This document shows, piece after piece, positions 30,966 through 39,522 of a stretch of DNA of 43,871 nucleotides. A model generated the notes under the pieces. The model made no database searches. It was not told the DNA's origin and saw nothing but the letters and a program-made list of their open reading frames with translations. The DNA comes from CAZKNF01 sp964554105. Its GTDB lineage: Bacteria > Bacteroidota > Rhodothermia > Rhodothermales > VXPQ01. Made by a program: the position numbers and the translations under genes. Location: the NCBI GenBank assembly GCA_964554105.1, contig CAZKNF010000027.1, positions 1 to 43,871 on the forward strand, in the 5' to 3' direction. The first letter of the stretch is position 1. Each line of letters starts with the position of its first letter.

Positions 30966-33023
30966 ATGCAGACGACGCCATCGGACGGAAAACCAGCGAT
31001 GCCCTACATCCCGGCATCTCAAACGCTGCCGGAGATCACCGTCAAGGCAGTCATACTCGGGTTCCTCCTCTCGGCTATTCTGGCCGGAGCGAACGCATAT
31101 CTCGGGCTTAAAGTCGGCCTGACGGTCTCCGCTTCGATTCCGGCCGCGGTGATGTCGATGGCGATCCTCAGGTTCTTCCGCGAATCGAACATCCTCGAAA
31201 ACAACATCGTTCAGACGGCGGCTTCCGCGGGTGAGTCGCTCGCGGCGGGCGTCATCTTCACGCTGCCGGCCCTGATCATGCTTCAGTACTGGCAGGGCTT
31301 CCCGTTTCTCGCGACGATGTCGGTCGCACTCGTCGGCGGGATTCTCGGGGTGATGTTCACCATTCCGCTTCGGCGGGCGCTCATCCTCGAAGCGGATCTT
31401 CAGTTTCCGGAAGGCGTCGCTACGGCCGAAGTACTCAAAGCCGGCGAGGAGGGGGGAGAGGGCGCGAAGAGCATCGCGATTGCAGGACTCGCAGGTGCGC
31501 TGCTGAAGCTGGCCCAGACCGGATTTCAGATCGTCGCCGGCACGGCCGACGGAGCCGTCCGCGTCGGGCGCTCGATTTTCGGCTACGGATCGGAGCTCGG
31601 CGTGGCCCTGCTGGGTGTCGGCTACATCGTCGGCCTCAATATCGCAGTCCTCGTCTTTGCCGGCGGTCTTATTTCGTGGCTTTTCGGCATCCCGATCTAC
31701 ACGGCACTCGTCAGTCCGGCGGAGCTCGAGCTGATCACCGGAGGCGCGACCGGCTATGACGCGGCACTCGAAGTCTGGAGCGCACGCATCCGATACATGG
31801 GCGTCGGCGCGATGGCTGTTGGAGGCCTCTGGGCGCTCCTATCGCTGCTGAAGCCGATCCGCGACGGCGTCGCCTCCTCGTTCGACGCCGTGCGTCGCGC
31901 ACGCTCCGGCGGGCAGGTCGACATCGCCCGCACCGAGCGCGACACGCCGATCAACATCGTGCTGTGGGGCACGGCGGCGCTCGCCCTTCCGATGTTCTTC
32001 GTGTTCCTGTACGTCGTCGATCAGCCGGCGCTCGGCATCTCGGGCGGGCTGTATGCGGCGACCATCGCATTCGGAATCGTTTTCGCCTTCATCGCGGGCT
32101 TTCTCTTCTCCTCCGTCGCGGGATACATGGCCGGGCTCGTCGGCTCGTCGAACAACCCGATCTCCGGCGTCACTATCGCGACGATTCTCGCGACCTCGCT
32201 CATCCTTCTCTGGATTCTCGGTACGCAGATCGACTTTACGATCGATACGGGCCAGGCCACGACTGCCGCGGCCACGGCGATTCTCGTCGGAGCGGTCGTA
32301 TGCTGCGCGGCGGCGATCGCAGGCGACAATATGCAGGACCTCAAGGCCGGTTACATCGTCGGGGCGACGCCTTACAAGCAGCAGATCATGCAGATCGTCG
32401 GCGTCGTGAGCGCCGCAATCGTGATCGCGCCGATCCTCGAGCTTCTTTTTCAGGCCTACGGACTGGGCGACGTGTTTCCGCGACCCGGAATGGATCCCGG
32501 CGAAGCTCTGAGGGCGCCGCAGGCTACGTTGATGAGCTCCGTCGCTGACGGCGTGTTCAACCGGAATCTGCCGTGGGCGATGATCGCCATCGGTGCCGTC
32601 ATCGCGGCGGCCATTATCATCTCTGACAAGGTTCTGGAGAGGCGCGGCAGCGAGTTTCGTGCGCCTGTCCTTGCGGTCGCCGTGGGCATCTATCTTCCGC
32701 TCGAACTCAGCGTTCCGATATTCATCGGCGGCATGGTAGCGTGGGCTGCCGAACGTTCACTCGCACGCCGGAAAGATCAGTTCGGACAGGCCTTCGACGA
32801 AGTGGCACTTCGCGCGAATCGCCGCGGGCTCCTCTTCGCATCCGGACTCATTACCGGCGAAGCCCTTGTCGGCATCCTGCTGGCAATCCCATTCGCAGCG
32901 GCGCAATCGACTACGGTGCTGCGCATTGCGCCAGACGGATTCGAACCAATTGCCAACATCCTCGGCATCGCCGGGCTCATATTTTTCGTGGTGTGGCTGT
33001 ATCGTGTGGCTCAGCGTGCCTAA
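30966..33023 (+). CDS. OPT family oligopeptide transporter
   Basis: A 685-residue inner-membrane protein with some 14-16 hydrophobic helices. Typical OPT pieces are ITVKAVILGFLLSAILAGAN followed by AYLGLKVGLTVSASIPAAV, NNIVQTAASAGESLAAGVIF, PEGVATAEVLKAGEEGGEG, GLVGSSNNPISGVTIATI and CCAAAIAGDNMQDLKAGYIV. Bacterial OPT proteins of this branch are thought to import oligopeptides or metal-peptide complexes by proton symport. The ATG at 30966 lies 8 nt after a GAGGTGA sequence overlapping the end of the preceding gene, supporting this start. Downstream sits the remnant of a metallo-hydrolase gene. Confidence 0.93.
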   Translation: MQTTPSDGKPAMPYIPASQTLPEITVKAVILGFLLSAILAGANAYLGLKVGLTVSASIPAAVMSMAILRFFRESNILENNIVQTAASAGESLAAGVIFTLPALIMLQYWQGFPFLATMSVALVGGILGVMFTIPLRRALILEADLQFPEGVATAEVLKAGEEGGEGAKSIAIAGLAGALLKLAQTGFQIVAGTADGAVRVGRSIFGYGSELGVALLGVGYIVGLNIAVLVFAGGLISWLFGIPIYTALVSPAELELITGGATGYDAALEVWSARIRYMGVGAMAVGGLWALLSLLKPIRDGVASSFDAVRRARSGGQVDIARTERDTPINIVLWGTAALALPMFFVFLYVVDQPALGISGGLYAATIAFGIVFAFIAGFLFSSVAGYMAGLVGSSNNPISGVTIATILATSLILLWILGTQIDFTIDTGQATTAAATAILVGAVVCCAAAIAGDNMQDLKAGYIVGATPYKQQIMQIVGVVSAAIVIAPILELLFQAYGLGDVFPRPGMDPGEALRAPQATLMSSVADGVFNRNLPWAMIAIGAVIAAAIIISDKVLERRGSEFRAPVLAVAVGIYLPLELSVPIFIGGMVAWAAERSLARRKDQFGQAFDEVALRANRRGLLFASGLITGEALVGILLAIPFAAAQSTTVLRIAPDGFEPIANILGIAGLIFFVVWLYRVAQRA

Positions 33024-33043
33024 CGGAGGGTTGCCTTGGCGCT

Positions 33044-33238
33044 ATGCCGGCGGACGACCGTTTTGGGATGGGTTTGCGCGGATCTCCGCGAGCGGCGAAG
33101 TTGATTGGACCGGGAGTGACGATTCCCATACATTACACTCCGTCTATCGAAATCGATGTTTGCGAATGGAGGTCCCGATTCGAAGGCGAAGGCGTCGACA
33201 CGCACGTGCTGCAACCCTGGGAAACGCTTGAAATGTAA
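33044..33238 (+). pseudogene. C-terminal remnant of a UPF0173-like MBL-fold hydrolase
   Basis: An open frame of 64 residues whose content matches the last quarter of UPF0173-type metallo-hydrolases: PADDRFGMG (family LPIGDNFTMG), RAAKLIGPGVTIPIHY (family AAKLIGPxxVIPxHY, with the metal-binding His) and GVDTHVLQPWETLEM (family GVxxxVLxPGETLEL). The N-terminal ~150 residues, with the HxHxDH site, are absent; the OPT stop is only 20 bp upstream. A GGAGGG sequence at 33025-33030 could still allow translation from the ATG at 33044. I read it as a deletion remnant or an assembly join, not a working enzyme. Confidence 0.65.
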
Positions 33239-33283
33239 TTGCGTACATACTTCATTGAGGCGCGCTAATTATCGATGTAGCCG

Positions 33284-34267
33284 ATGGTGAACTCAATGTT
33301 CGCTCGTCACCGCGATTCCGTAAAACGGTCTCCAGCGTGGCCGGTGGGCATCCTTGTGTTCGCAATTTCCCTCCTCATCGCGCCCGAAGTGCTGGCGCAG
33401 CGTCCCTTCACGGTAAACGATCCCTTCTATCGCAGCGAGACGGCCCGCCGTGTGTTCTACGACGGATTGGCCGCCACCGGCGAAGTATCGTACCGGGCAA
33501 ACGTCTCCGGCGTGCTGCCGTCGACCACGCCCGCTCTCGGCCTGAGCTTTCGGCTGCACTATCGGCTCGCACCCAGCATCGATCTCAATGCGTACTGGGA
33601 TGCGGCAGGCACCACGACCGGACGGACTGTCGTGCTGAGCTGGGTCGGCCTGAAGTACTACTGGACCGTCGACGACTTTGACTATGCCTTCCGGCTTGCG
33701 GTAGATCCCGCATCTGACGGGCGCGTCGGGTTTCCGCAGATGGATGTCGCCTTCATTTCGACGAGAGCATTTTCGGCCATCTTTTCCAGTGATTTTGCGG
33801 TCGGATTGCGGCGTGTCAGAAAAGGCTTTCGCCAGTTCGTGCCGGCCGACGCGAATTTCACCAACGAGGGTCCGCTCGTCGTCGCTCCCGGTGCACCCTC
33901 GCAGTTCATCGACACGCGCGCACTCGGGATGGAGCTTCACTTCATGTGGAGCTACAACATGATATTCGATCCTGCCGCCAGCAACCTGTTCTTCTCTTTG
34001 ATGGGAGAAGGAGGCCAGTATTCGCTCTTTGAGACACCGCTCGACGGCACGCCGCGTGACGCCCAGACGGCCGGCGATGAGAACGAAAACGAGCTCGGCT
34101 CCACCGACTATCGAGGCGGCGTCGTGTGGATGCGGTCGGGAATAGAGTACAATCGTCCGAGCTATCAGGTCATTCCTTTCATGAGCATTCCACTCAAGCA
34201 GTGGGCTCCCGAGGATGACGATGAGCGCGCGCGTATGCAGCTCGGCCTCCAGCTCATGCTCCGCTAG
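33284..34267 (+). CDS. Putative outer-membrane beta-barrel protein
   Basis: A 327-residue protein with a signal peptide (WPVGILVFAISLLIAPEVLAQ). The mature part alternates short hydrophobic/aromatic strands with turns (GEVSYRANVSGVLPS, ALGLSFRLHYRLAPSIDLNAYW, VVLSWVGLKYYWTVDDFDYAFRLAV), typical of a barrel, and ends MQLGLQLMLR without the common terminal Phe. The central part mentions no motif I know. An ATG at 33296 is an alternative start. It is followed 5 bp later by the phosphoesterase, hence probably cotranscribed. I do not recognise the family. Confidence 0.75.
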   Translation: MVNSMFARHRDSVKRSPAWPVGILVFAISLLIAPEVLAQRPFTVNDPFYRSETARRVFYDGLAATGEVSYRANVSGVLPSTTPALGLSFRLHYRLAPSIDLNAYWDAAGTTTGRTVVLSWVGLKYYWTVDDFDYAFRLAVDPASDGRVGFPQMDVAFISTRAFSAIFSSDFAVGLRRVRKGFRQFVPADANFTNEGPLVVAPGAPSQFIDTRALGMELHFMWSYNMIFDPAASNLFFSLMGEGGQYSLFETPLDGTPRDAQTAGDENENELGSTDYRGGVVWMRSGIEYNRPSYQVIPFMSIPLKQWAPEDDDERARMQLGLQLMLR

Positions 34268-34272
34268 CCGCC

Positions 34273-34767
34273 GTGATCGTAGGCATCATTTCCGACACGC
34301 ACGGCTACTTTCATCCGGCCATCCCGGAATTCTTCGGCGAAGTCGATTTGATCCTCCACGCCGGAGACGTCGGTACGCCCGCGATCCTCGACGAGCTCGA
34401 GAAACTGGCTCCCGTGAAGGCGGTCTGGGGGAACGTCGACGGCCAGCCGGTGCGAGTCCGCACAGAGCATCATCAGCGGCTGGAACTCGAGAGTCTTCGG
34501 TTCTGGATGACCCACATCGGCGGCCATCCGAATCGATGGCAGCCGGCGATTGCGGCCGCGCTCGTAGATGACCCGCCTGACGTCTTCATCTGCGGACACA
34601 GTCATATCCTTCGCATAGAACGTGTCCGGGAGCTGGGTGATATGTTGTACATTAACCCCGGGGCTGCGGGCCGTCAGGGCATGCATCAGGTAAAGACGTG
34701 CGTTCGCCTCGAAATCGACAACGGCGTGACTCGCCAGGCCGAGGTGATTCACCTCGACGAGGCCTGA
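34273..34767 (+). CDS. YfcE/MJ0936-like metallophosphoesterase
   Basis: A 164-residue calcineurin-like phosphodiesterase of the YfcE family. All metal-binding motifs are present: IISDTHGYFH, LHAGDVG, VWGNVDG, THIGGHP and CGHSHI, followed by INPGAAGRQ. The start is a GTG at 34273, 5 bp after the preceding stop; no ATG is available nearby. Members hydrolyse phosphodiesters in vitro with broad specificity and their physiological substrates are mostly unknown. It lies 33 bp before the SpoIIE-type phosphatase gene on the same strand. Confidence 0.9.
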   Translation: MIVGIISDTHGYFHPAIPEFFGEVDLILHAGDVGTPAILDELEKLAPVKAVWGNVDGQPVRVRTEHHQRLELESLRFWMTHIGGHPNRWQPAIAAALVDDPPDVFICGHSHILRIERVRELGDMLYINPGAAGRQGMHQVKTCVRLEIDNGVTRQAEVIHLDEA

Positions 34768-34800
34768 ATTCAGGTACACGAGGACTGAACACAGATAGTG

Positions 34801-36546
34801 ATGTCTGAGACCACCACACCCATGACCCGCACGGAGCGCTTCGATCTCCGTGCGCTTTACGAGACGAGCCGCCTGTTGAGCCGCTCGCTGGATCTCGACT
34901 TCGTGCTGAACAGTCTCCTGCTCACCGCGATGAGCAAGCTCTTCACGACGCGAGGGATGGTGCTCATGGACGATCCGCTCGCCAGGGGTTACCGCGTCGC
35001 TGCAGTGAAGGGTGTGAAAGGGGTCTCCAAGAGTGATGTGCTCCACCTGGATCGGCATTCCGCCGAAGAAATCACCTCGAACGGAAAAGTGCCCGACACG
35101 CTCCGGAAGCTCGACCTCGTACTTTCCGTACCCATTTCGTTCGGATCGAAGAGCATCGGCCTGCTCGCGATGGGAGAAAAGGCCACGCGCGAAGCGTTCA
35201 CGACGATGGAGCTGGAGTTCATCCGCTCTCTGGTGAACATGTCGTCGACGGCCGTCCACAACTCTCTGATGGTCGAGGAGCTAAAGCTCGCCAACCGCGA
35301 TCTGGATGCGAAGATACAGGAGCTCAACACCCTCTTCGACCTGTCTCAGGAATTCAATGCGACGATCGATCGAGATCGACTCGTGCGTCTTCTTTCCTTT
35401 GCGCTGATGGGCCAACTGCTCGTGAGCAAGCACCTGTTCGTCCTGCGTCGATCCGTCGGAAGATCGGCTGACCAGGACGTGTTCATTGCGGGTTCGAAAG
35501 GACTGGGTTCGAAGGATCTCGACCCCGACACTGTGAATGCGCTGTGCGGCCTCGACGAGCTGCTGCTCTTGGAAGATAGTGATGAGGAAGCCCACGAGAA
35601 CGGCAACGAAACGCTGGAGGCACTCCGTCGACGAGACCTGTGTCTCGCGCTGCCCCTGAAGCAGCATGGTGAGACGTGCGGCTCGCTCTGCCTCGGCAGA
35701 AAACGCACCGGGCAGCCCTACACCCCGGGCGACGTCGAATTTCTCTCCGCCCTTGGCAATCTGGCGCTCGTCTCCATCCAGAACAGCTTCCTAATCGAAG
35801 AACAGATCGAAAAGGAACGGCTCGAGGAGGAGATGCGGCTCGCCCGGTCCATTCAGGAGCGGCTGCTGCCGCAGAAGATACCGGTGGTAGAAGGCTATGA
35901 ACTCGCTGCCGTCGCAATACCCAGCCGATTCGTAGGAGGCGATTACTACGACCTCGTCGAGCTCGAGGGCGACCGCGTCCTGCTGGCCGTCGCCGACGTG
36001 ACCGGGAAAGGCGTCCCGGCATCGCTGTTGATGGCGAACCTGCAGGCTTCTCTACATGTGATGATTCCGATGGAGCTGTCGCTCGAAGAGGCCGTGGTAC
36101 ACATCAACCGCGTGATCTGCGATAATACGGATTTCGACAAGTTCATCACGTTCTTCGTGACCATCCTCGACCGTGCCACCGGTAAGATGGATTACGTGAA
36201 CGCCGGCCACAACCCCCCGGCCATCATTCGTGCCGACGGATCCATCGAGCTGCTCGAGACCGGCGGACTCTTGCTCGGCGTGATGAAGGGTCTCGGATAC
36301 GAGAAGGGCCAGGCCGAGCTGCGTTCCGGCGACGTTTTGGCGATGTTCACGGACGGCGTGACCGAGGCGATGAGCAGCTCCAGCGAGGAGTACGGCGAAG
36401 AGCGACTCGAGCCGCTGCTGGTCGAGCTTCGACACGAATCGGCGGAGGTAATTCTGGACGCCGTGCAGGCCGACGTCACGGCATTCACCGATGGGGTGGC
36501 CGTTCTGAGTGACGATCTGACGATGGTGGTGCTTAAACGAGTCTGA
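34801..36546 (+). CDS. GAF-GAF-SpoIIE (PP2C) phosphatase
   Basis: A 581-residue cytoplasmic protein serine phosphatase. Two tandem GAF-like domains (about 20-160 and 175-335) are followed by a coiled-coil linker (EEQIEKERLEEEMRLARSIQ) and the SpoIIE/RsbU domain, with QERLLPQKIP, FVGGDYYDLVEL, VADVTGKGVPASLLMANLQ, YVNAGHNPPAII, LAMFTDGVTEA and SDDLTMVVLKRV; the metal-binding aspartates are all there. Such enzymes usually dephosphorylate an anti-anti-sigma factor, but no STAS or anti-sigma gene is in the window. I chose the ATG at 34801 over the GTG immediately before. The gene ends against a convergent gene with a hairpin between. Confidence 0.92.
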   Translation: MSETTTPMTRTERFDLRALYETSRLLSRSLDLDFVLNSLLLTAMSKLFTTRGMVLMDDPLARGYRVAAVKGVKGVSKSDVLHLDRHSAEEITSNGKVPDTLRKLDLVLSVPISFGSKSIGLLAMGEKATREAFTTMELEFIRSLVNMSSTAVHNSLMVEELKLANRDLDAKIQELNTLFDLSQEFNATIDRDRLVRLLSFALMGQLLVSKHLFVLRRSVGRSADQDVFIAGSKGLGSKDLDPDTVNALCGLDELLLLEDSDEEAHENGNETLEALRRRDLCLALPLKQHGETCGSLCLGRKRTGQPYTPGDVEFLSALGNLALVSIQNSFLIEEQIEKERLEEEMRLARSIQERLLPQKIPVVEGYELAAVAIPSRFVGGDYYDLVELEGDRVLLAVADVTGKGVPASLLMANLQASLHVMIPMELSLEEAVVHINRVICDNTDFDKFITFFVTILDRATGKMDYVNAGHNPPAIIRADGSIELLETGGLLLGVMKGLGYEKGQAELRSGDVLAMFTDGVTEAMSSSSEEYGEERLEPLLVELRHESAEVILDAVQADVTAFTDGVAVLSDDLTMVVLKRV

Positions 36547-36580
36547 GTCTGCCCCGCGAGGTACGTTCTGCGGAGGGATG

Positions 36581-36607
36581 GACCGGCCGCGGGCGGCACG
36601 GTCGGTC
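36581..36607. terminator. Hairpin between convergent genes, possible terminator
   Basis: Arms GACCGGCCG (36581-36589) and CGGTCGGTC (36599-36607) pair over nine positions with one G-T wobble and a 9-nt loop, just before the convergent stop codon at 36606-36608. There is no T-run on either strand, so it may act as a bidirectional transcript end only with help. Confidence 0.35.
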
Positions 36608-37868
36608 AGCGGTGTATCGTTTCTTCGCGCGTAGAATCGAACACCGTTTCCAGGTTTTCGCGCTCGCTCTCTGTGAGCTCCCGGTCGCGACGCTTCATGA
36701 CCCGATCGGCCACGTCCAGCGCCTTGTCGAGACGGTACTCGGTGAACTCTTCCGGACCTCCCCACGAAAAACAGGGGATGACCCTGGGTTGGAACCCGGC
36801 GCCAAAGATATTGCAGCATACGCCCACGACCGTGCCGGTATTGAACATCGTGTTGATGCCGCACTTGGCGTGGTCGCCCATCATCAACCCGAGGAACTGT
36901 CGACCGGTGGCCTCGAAGTCGCCAGGGACGGTGTTGTACATATACACTTCGCCGTAATCGTTCTTTAGATTCGACACCGTCGTGTCCGCTCCGATATTGC
37001 ACCACCTGCCGACATACGCATTTCCGAGGAAGCCGGCATGCGCTTTGTTCGATAGCGAATGGATGATCGAGTCTTCGACCTGTCCCCCGACCTTCGTCCA
37101 GTAGCCGAAAGAGCATGTGTCGATGTCCGCTCCGGTCTTGATCACCGACTTCGGACCGATGTAGGCGGGCCCCTTCACCACCGCCAGTTCATCGATCCGG
37201 GCGTCCTCGCCGACGAAAATCGGTCCGTCCTCGGCATTGAGCACGGCGCCCGGTCGGACGACCGCGCCCGCCCCGACGTAGATATCCTCACCGTTCTCGA
37301 ATATGACTTCTCTCCCGATCTTTGCCCCGGGCCGCTCGAAGATATTCAATCCTTTTGTATAGCGCCTGAAATCACGCACCAGGGCATCATGCAGCTCCTC
37401 GATAAAGCTCCACAGACGCTTGACGAGCCGGACCTCTCCGTCGAGCGTCTCTTCGGGAAGATCCTCGAACGCAGCGCGCGTGACAGCGTCGGAATTCACC
37501 AGGCGGCTCGAGGCCTGCGGAATCCATGCTGCGATCACGTCGTCGCCGTGCACAAACACACGCCCCGAAGATTCGCCGACCGCACCGCGAACGCGATCGA
37601 GTGCCGGACCTTCCTGTACGACCCACCGACCATTGACGAAAAGGACGTCGAGTTCCTCGGGAATTCGATTGACGAGGAGATCGTTTTCACCCCCGGTCAC
37701 CGAAGCCACCGGCTTCCTGGCATGCAGAATAGTAGGGGGATCGTCGAACGCATCTCGGAGCGCGCGGAGGAGCGTGTGCATTCCGAGCCTCAGATCGTAC
37801 ACCGCGCGCGTATGCACTAGAGGAAGGAAGTGCGTCACGTGGTCGTCCTCAAACACGCATAAATGCAT
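36606..37868 (-). CDS. GlmU-like protein: degenerate nucleotidyltransferase plus left-handed beta-helix
   Basis: A 420-residue protein of the sugar-nucleotidyltransferase-like family found in Bacteroidota relatives. Residues 1-~150 resemble the GlmU N-terminal fold (FLPLVHTRAVYDLRLGMHTL) but lack the LAAGxGTRM signature, so nucleotidyl transfer is doubtful. From ~160 on there is a hexapeptide left-handed helix: VYVGAGAVVRPGAVL-like repeats (IYVGAGAVVRPGAVLNAEDG, IFVGEDARIDE, AYIGPKSVIKTGADI), then the conserved CSFGYWTKVGGQVEDSII and DHAKCGINTMFNTGTVVGVCCNIFG, which may form an acyl-/sugar-binding site. A good GGAG site sits 5 nt before the ATG at 37868. Substrate unknown. The gene is divergent from the transaldolase. 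Confidence 0.85.
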   Translation of the reverse strand: MHLCVFEDDHVTHFLPLVHTRAVYDLRLGMHTLLRALRDAFDDPPTILHARKPVASVTGGENDLLVNRIPEELDVLFVNGRWVVQEGPALDRVRGAVGESSGRVFVHGDDVIAAWIPQASSRLVNSDAVTRAAFEDLPEETLDGEVRLVKRLWSFIEELHDALVRDFRRYTKGLNIFERPGAKIGREVIFENGEDIYVGAGAVVRPGAVLNAEDGPIFVGEDARIDELAVVKGPAYIGPKSVIKTGADIDTCSFGYWTKVGGQVEDSIIHSLSNKAHAGFLGNAYVGRWCNIGADTTVSNLKNDYGEVYMYNTVPGDFEATGRQFLGLMMGDHAKCGINTMFNTGTVVGVCCNIFGAGFQPRVIPCFSWGGPEEFTEYRLDKALDVADRVMKRRDRELTESERENLETVFDSTREETIHR

Positions 37869-38021
37869 ATGATCTCCAGTTTTTTCCTCTACGTCAGCAA
37901 ACAGTCGCGAATGTAGGGCGTTGGTACGACTGGGGTCTATATTACGACGGTCTCACGACAGTACGCGTACAGAACCGGAAACACTCCGTAACGAATTCGC
38001 CGAAAACAGAACCGCGAAACC
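37869..38021. other. Divergent promoter region GlmU-like / transaldolase
   Basis: 153 bp between divergent starts. It includes the GGAG ribosome-binding site of the minus gene near 37874-37877. I could not pick out a convincing promoter pair or operator. Confidence 0.5.
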
Positions 38022-38717
38022 ATGAAATTTTTTGTAGATACGGCCGATCTCAACGAGATCAAGGAAGCGAACGACATGGGCGTCCTCGATGGCGTCACGA
38101 CGAATCCTTCATTGATGAAAAAGGCCGGCAACGTAGATTTCCACGATCATATCTTCAAGATTTGCGAGCTCGTCGACGGCGACGTGTCGGCCGAAGTGAC
38201 GGCAACGGATTACGAAAGCATCATGGACGAGGGGCGCATCCTCCACAAGATCCATGACAACGTCGTAGTGAAGGTGCCGCTGATTCTTGACGGCATCAAG
38301 GCGCTGAATTCGTTCAAGGAGGAAGGCATTCGGACGAACTGCACGCTCTGCTTCTCGCCCACACAGGCACTAATCGCTGCTAAGGCGGGCGCATCGTATA
38401 TCAGCCCGTTCATCGGCCGCGTAGACGATATCGCCTCGAACGGGATGGAGCTAATCCACCAGATCATCCAGATCTACGAGAATTACGGCTACGAGACGGA
38501 AGTGCTGGCTGCATCGATTCGTCACCCGATGCATATCGTGGAAGCGGCGCTCGCCGGAGCCCACGTTGCGACGATGCCGTTCGACGTGATCAAGAAGCTG
38601 CTCACCCATCCGCTCACGGATGCCGGCCTCGATCGCTTCCTTGCGGATTGGGCCGATTATCAGCGCGAGCTCGGCGTCGCCGGAAATGGCGAAGCCGCAA
38701 CAAGAGAGGAGGCCTAA
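38022..38717 (+). CDS. Transaldolase / fructose-6-phosphate aldolase family (TalC/MipB)
   Basis: Cytoplasmic aldolase of the small transaldolase group, acting either in the non-oxidative pentose phosphate pathway or as an F6P aldolase. The 231 residues show MKFFVDTADLNEIKEAN, GVTTNPSLMKKAG, the Schiff-base lysine in NVVVKVPLILDGIKAL, NCTLCFSPTQALIAAKAGA, YISPFIGRVDDI, VLAASIRHPMHIVEAALAGAHVATMP and HPLTDAGLDRFLADW. The usual length is ~215; the C-terminal GVAGNGEAATREEA is an extra tail. The longer spacing and residues around the lysine (HKIHDNVVVKVPL) suit the transaldolase type of this family better, but the two activities are hard to separate from sequence. Confidence 0.93.
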   Translation: MKFFVDTADLNEIKEANDMGVLDGVTTNPSLMKKAGNVDFHDHIFKICELVDGDVSAEVTATDYESIMDEGRILHKIHDNVVVKVPLILDGIKALNSFKEEGIRTNCTLCFSPTQALIAAKAGASYISPFIGRVDDIASNGMELIHQIIQIYENYGYETEVLAASIRHPMHIVEAALAGAHVATMPFDVIKKLLTHPLTDAGLDRFLADWADYQRELGVAGNGEAATREEA

Positions 38718-38737
38718 GGCAGATCCGGTCCGGGCCG

Positions 38738-39211
38738 TCAGTCGGACACGATTTGATTCAGATTAATCCGAACGACCCATCGCAGCGTCAGCGGATCCAC
38801 CGTAAGCTTATATCGATTCTGCTCGATCGAAGTCGCGTCGTTGTAAATCGATTTCGCTGTCTGGAAGAGGTCGGGCTCATCCGATTCATCATCGGGCGGC
38901 CGTAGAAACGCGTCCATTTCGCCTGTAGGTGTACCGTAAAGCTGGATGTTGTTCTGGGATGCCAGCACGCGCAGGATCCTGGTAGCAAAACCGGTTGTAC
39001 GCTCCTGTTCACGCACATCCATATTGAACGAGTCGTCACCAGGAAGATCGAGGCGCGTCGAGCGGCGCGACTCGATGATCATCTCATTGATCTCGGGTGC
39101 ACTTTCGTTCTTCGACAATTGCTGAACAGCTTCTCGTTCGGTCGTCTGAGCAACTAGCTGACTGGGAAACACCAGTACCAGCAGGAGCAAGGCACATAGA
39201 CCAGACTTCAT
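38738..39211 (-). CDS. Small secreted protein, unknown function
   Basis: A 157-residue protein with a signal peptide (KSGLCALLLLVLVFPSQLVAQ). The mature part is acidic and lacks strong motifs; EINEMIIESRRSTRLDLPGDDS and RTTGFATRILRVLASQNNIQ are predicted helices, and the last third (YKLTVDPLTLRWVVRINLNQI) is strand-like. It is convergent to the transaldolase with 20 bp between stops and follows 311 bp of apparently empty DNA. Not recognised. Confidence 0.7.
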   Translation of the reverse strand: MKSGLCALLLLVLVFPSQLVAQTTEREAVQQLSKNESAPEINEMIIESRRSTRLDLPGDDSFNMDVREQERTTGFATRILRVLASQNNIQLYGTPTGEMDAFLRPPDDESDEPDLFQTAKSIYNDATSIEQNRYKLTVDPLTLRWVVRINLNQIVSD

Positions 39212-39522
39212 ACAGCGTTGCCCTTTCGTTAATTCGACGTCCTTCCGCGATGTTCGTACATTCGCTCACGTCATACAATAAGGGCTATTCTCAACTCGGA
39301 TGATATAGGTGCGGCTCGCATTGTGATGTCCGCGTTTGTCCTACGGCTGATTACAGACCTGGAACGGGAGCGGATTCAGGTAACGATCTCGACCGCTGGC
39401 GGGGCTGATCTACTGAAACAAATAATCTGCGCCTCCTGTTTTCATAGTGTCTTCCGGGCCGAGTCGATCACCTCTTCCGCACCCGGCGGCTGCTCCTTCT
39501 CGCAAAATCCACCTGGATATAG
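39212..39522. other. 311-bp intergenic region, nothing identified
   Basis: Lies between divergent genes and should carry both promoters. I checked for tRNA-like cloverleaf, repeats and coding content and found none that is convincing. Confidence 0.5.

Noticed and set aside
32741..33043. Upstream half of the open frame that contains the MBL remnant
   Set aside because: It lies inside the OPT gene in another frame and has no family content; only the part from 33044 resembles a hydrolase.
34741..34774. Two neighbouring palindromes, GAGGTGA-T-TCACCTC and CCTGAATTCAGG, before the SpoIIE-type gene
   Set aside because: By chance about 10 perfect 12-bp palindromes and 2-3 with 7-bp arms are expected in 43.9 kb, and both lie in or at the end of a coding region. 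Not enough for an operator call.
38718..38762. Hairpin between transaldolase and the small secreted gene (GTCCG/CGGAC)
   Set aside because: Only 5 bp with a 10-nt loop and no T-run; too weak to call a terminator.
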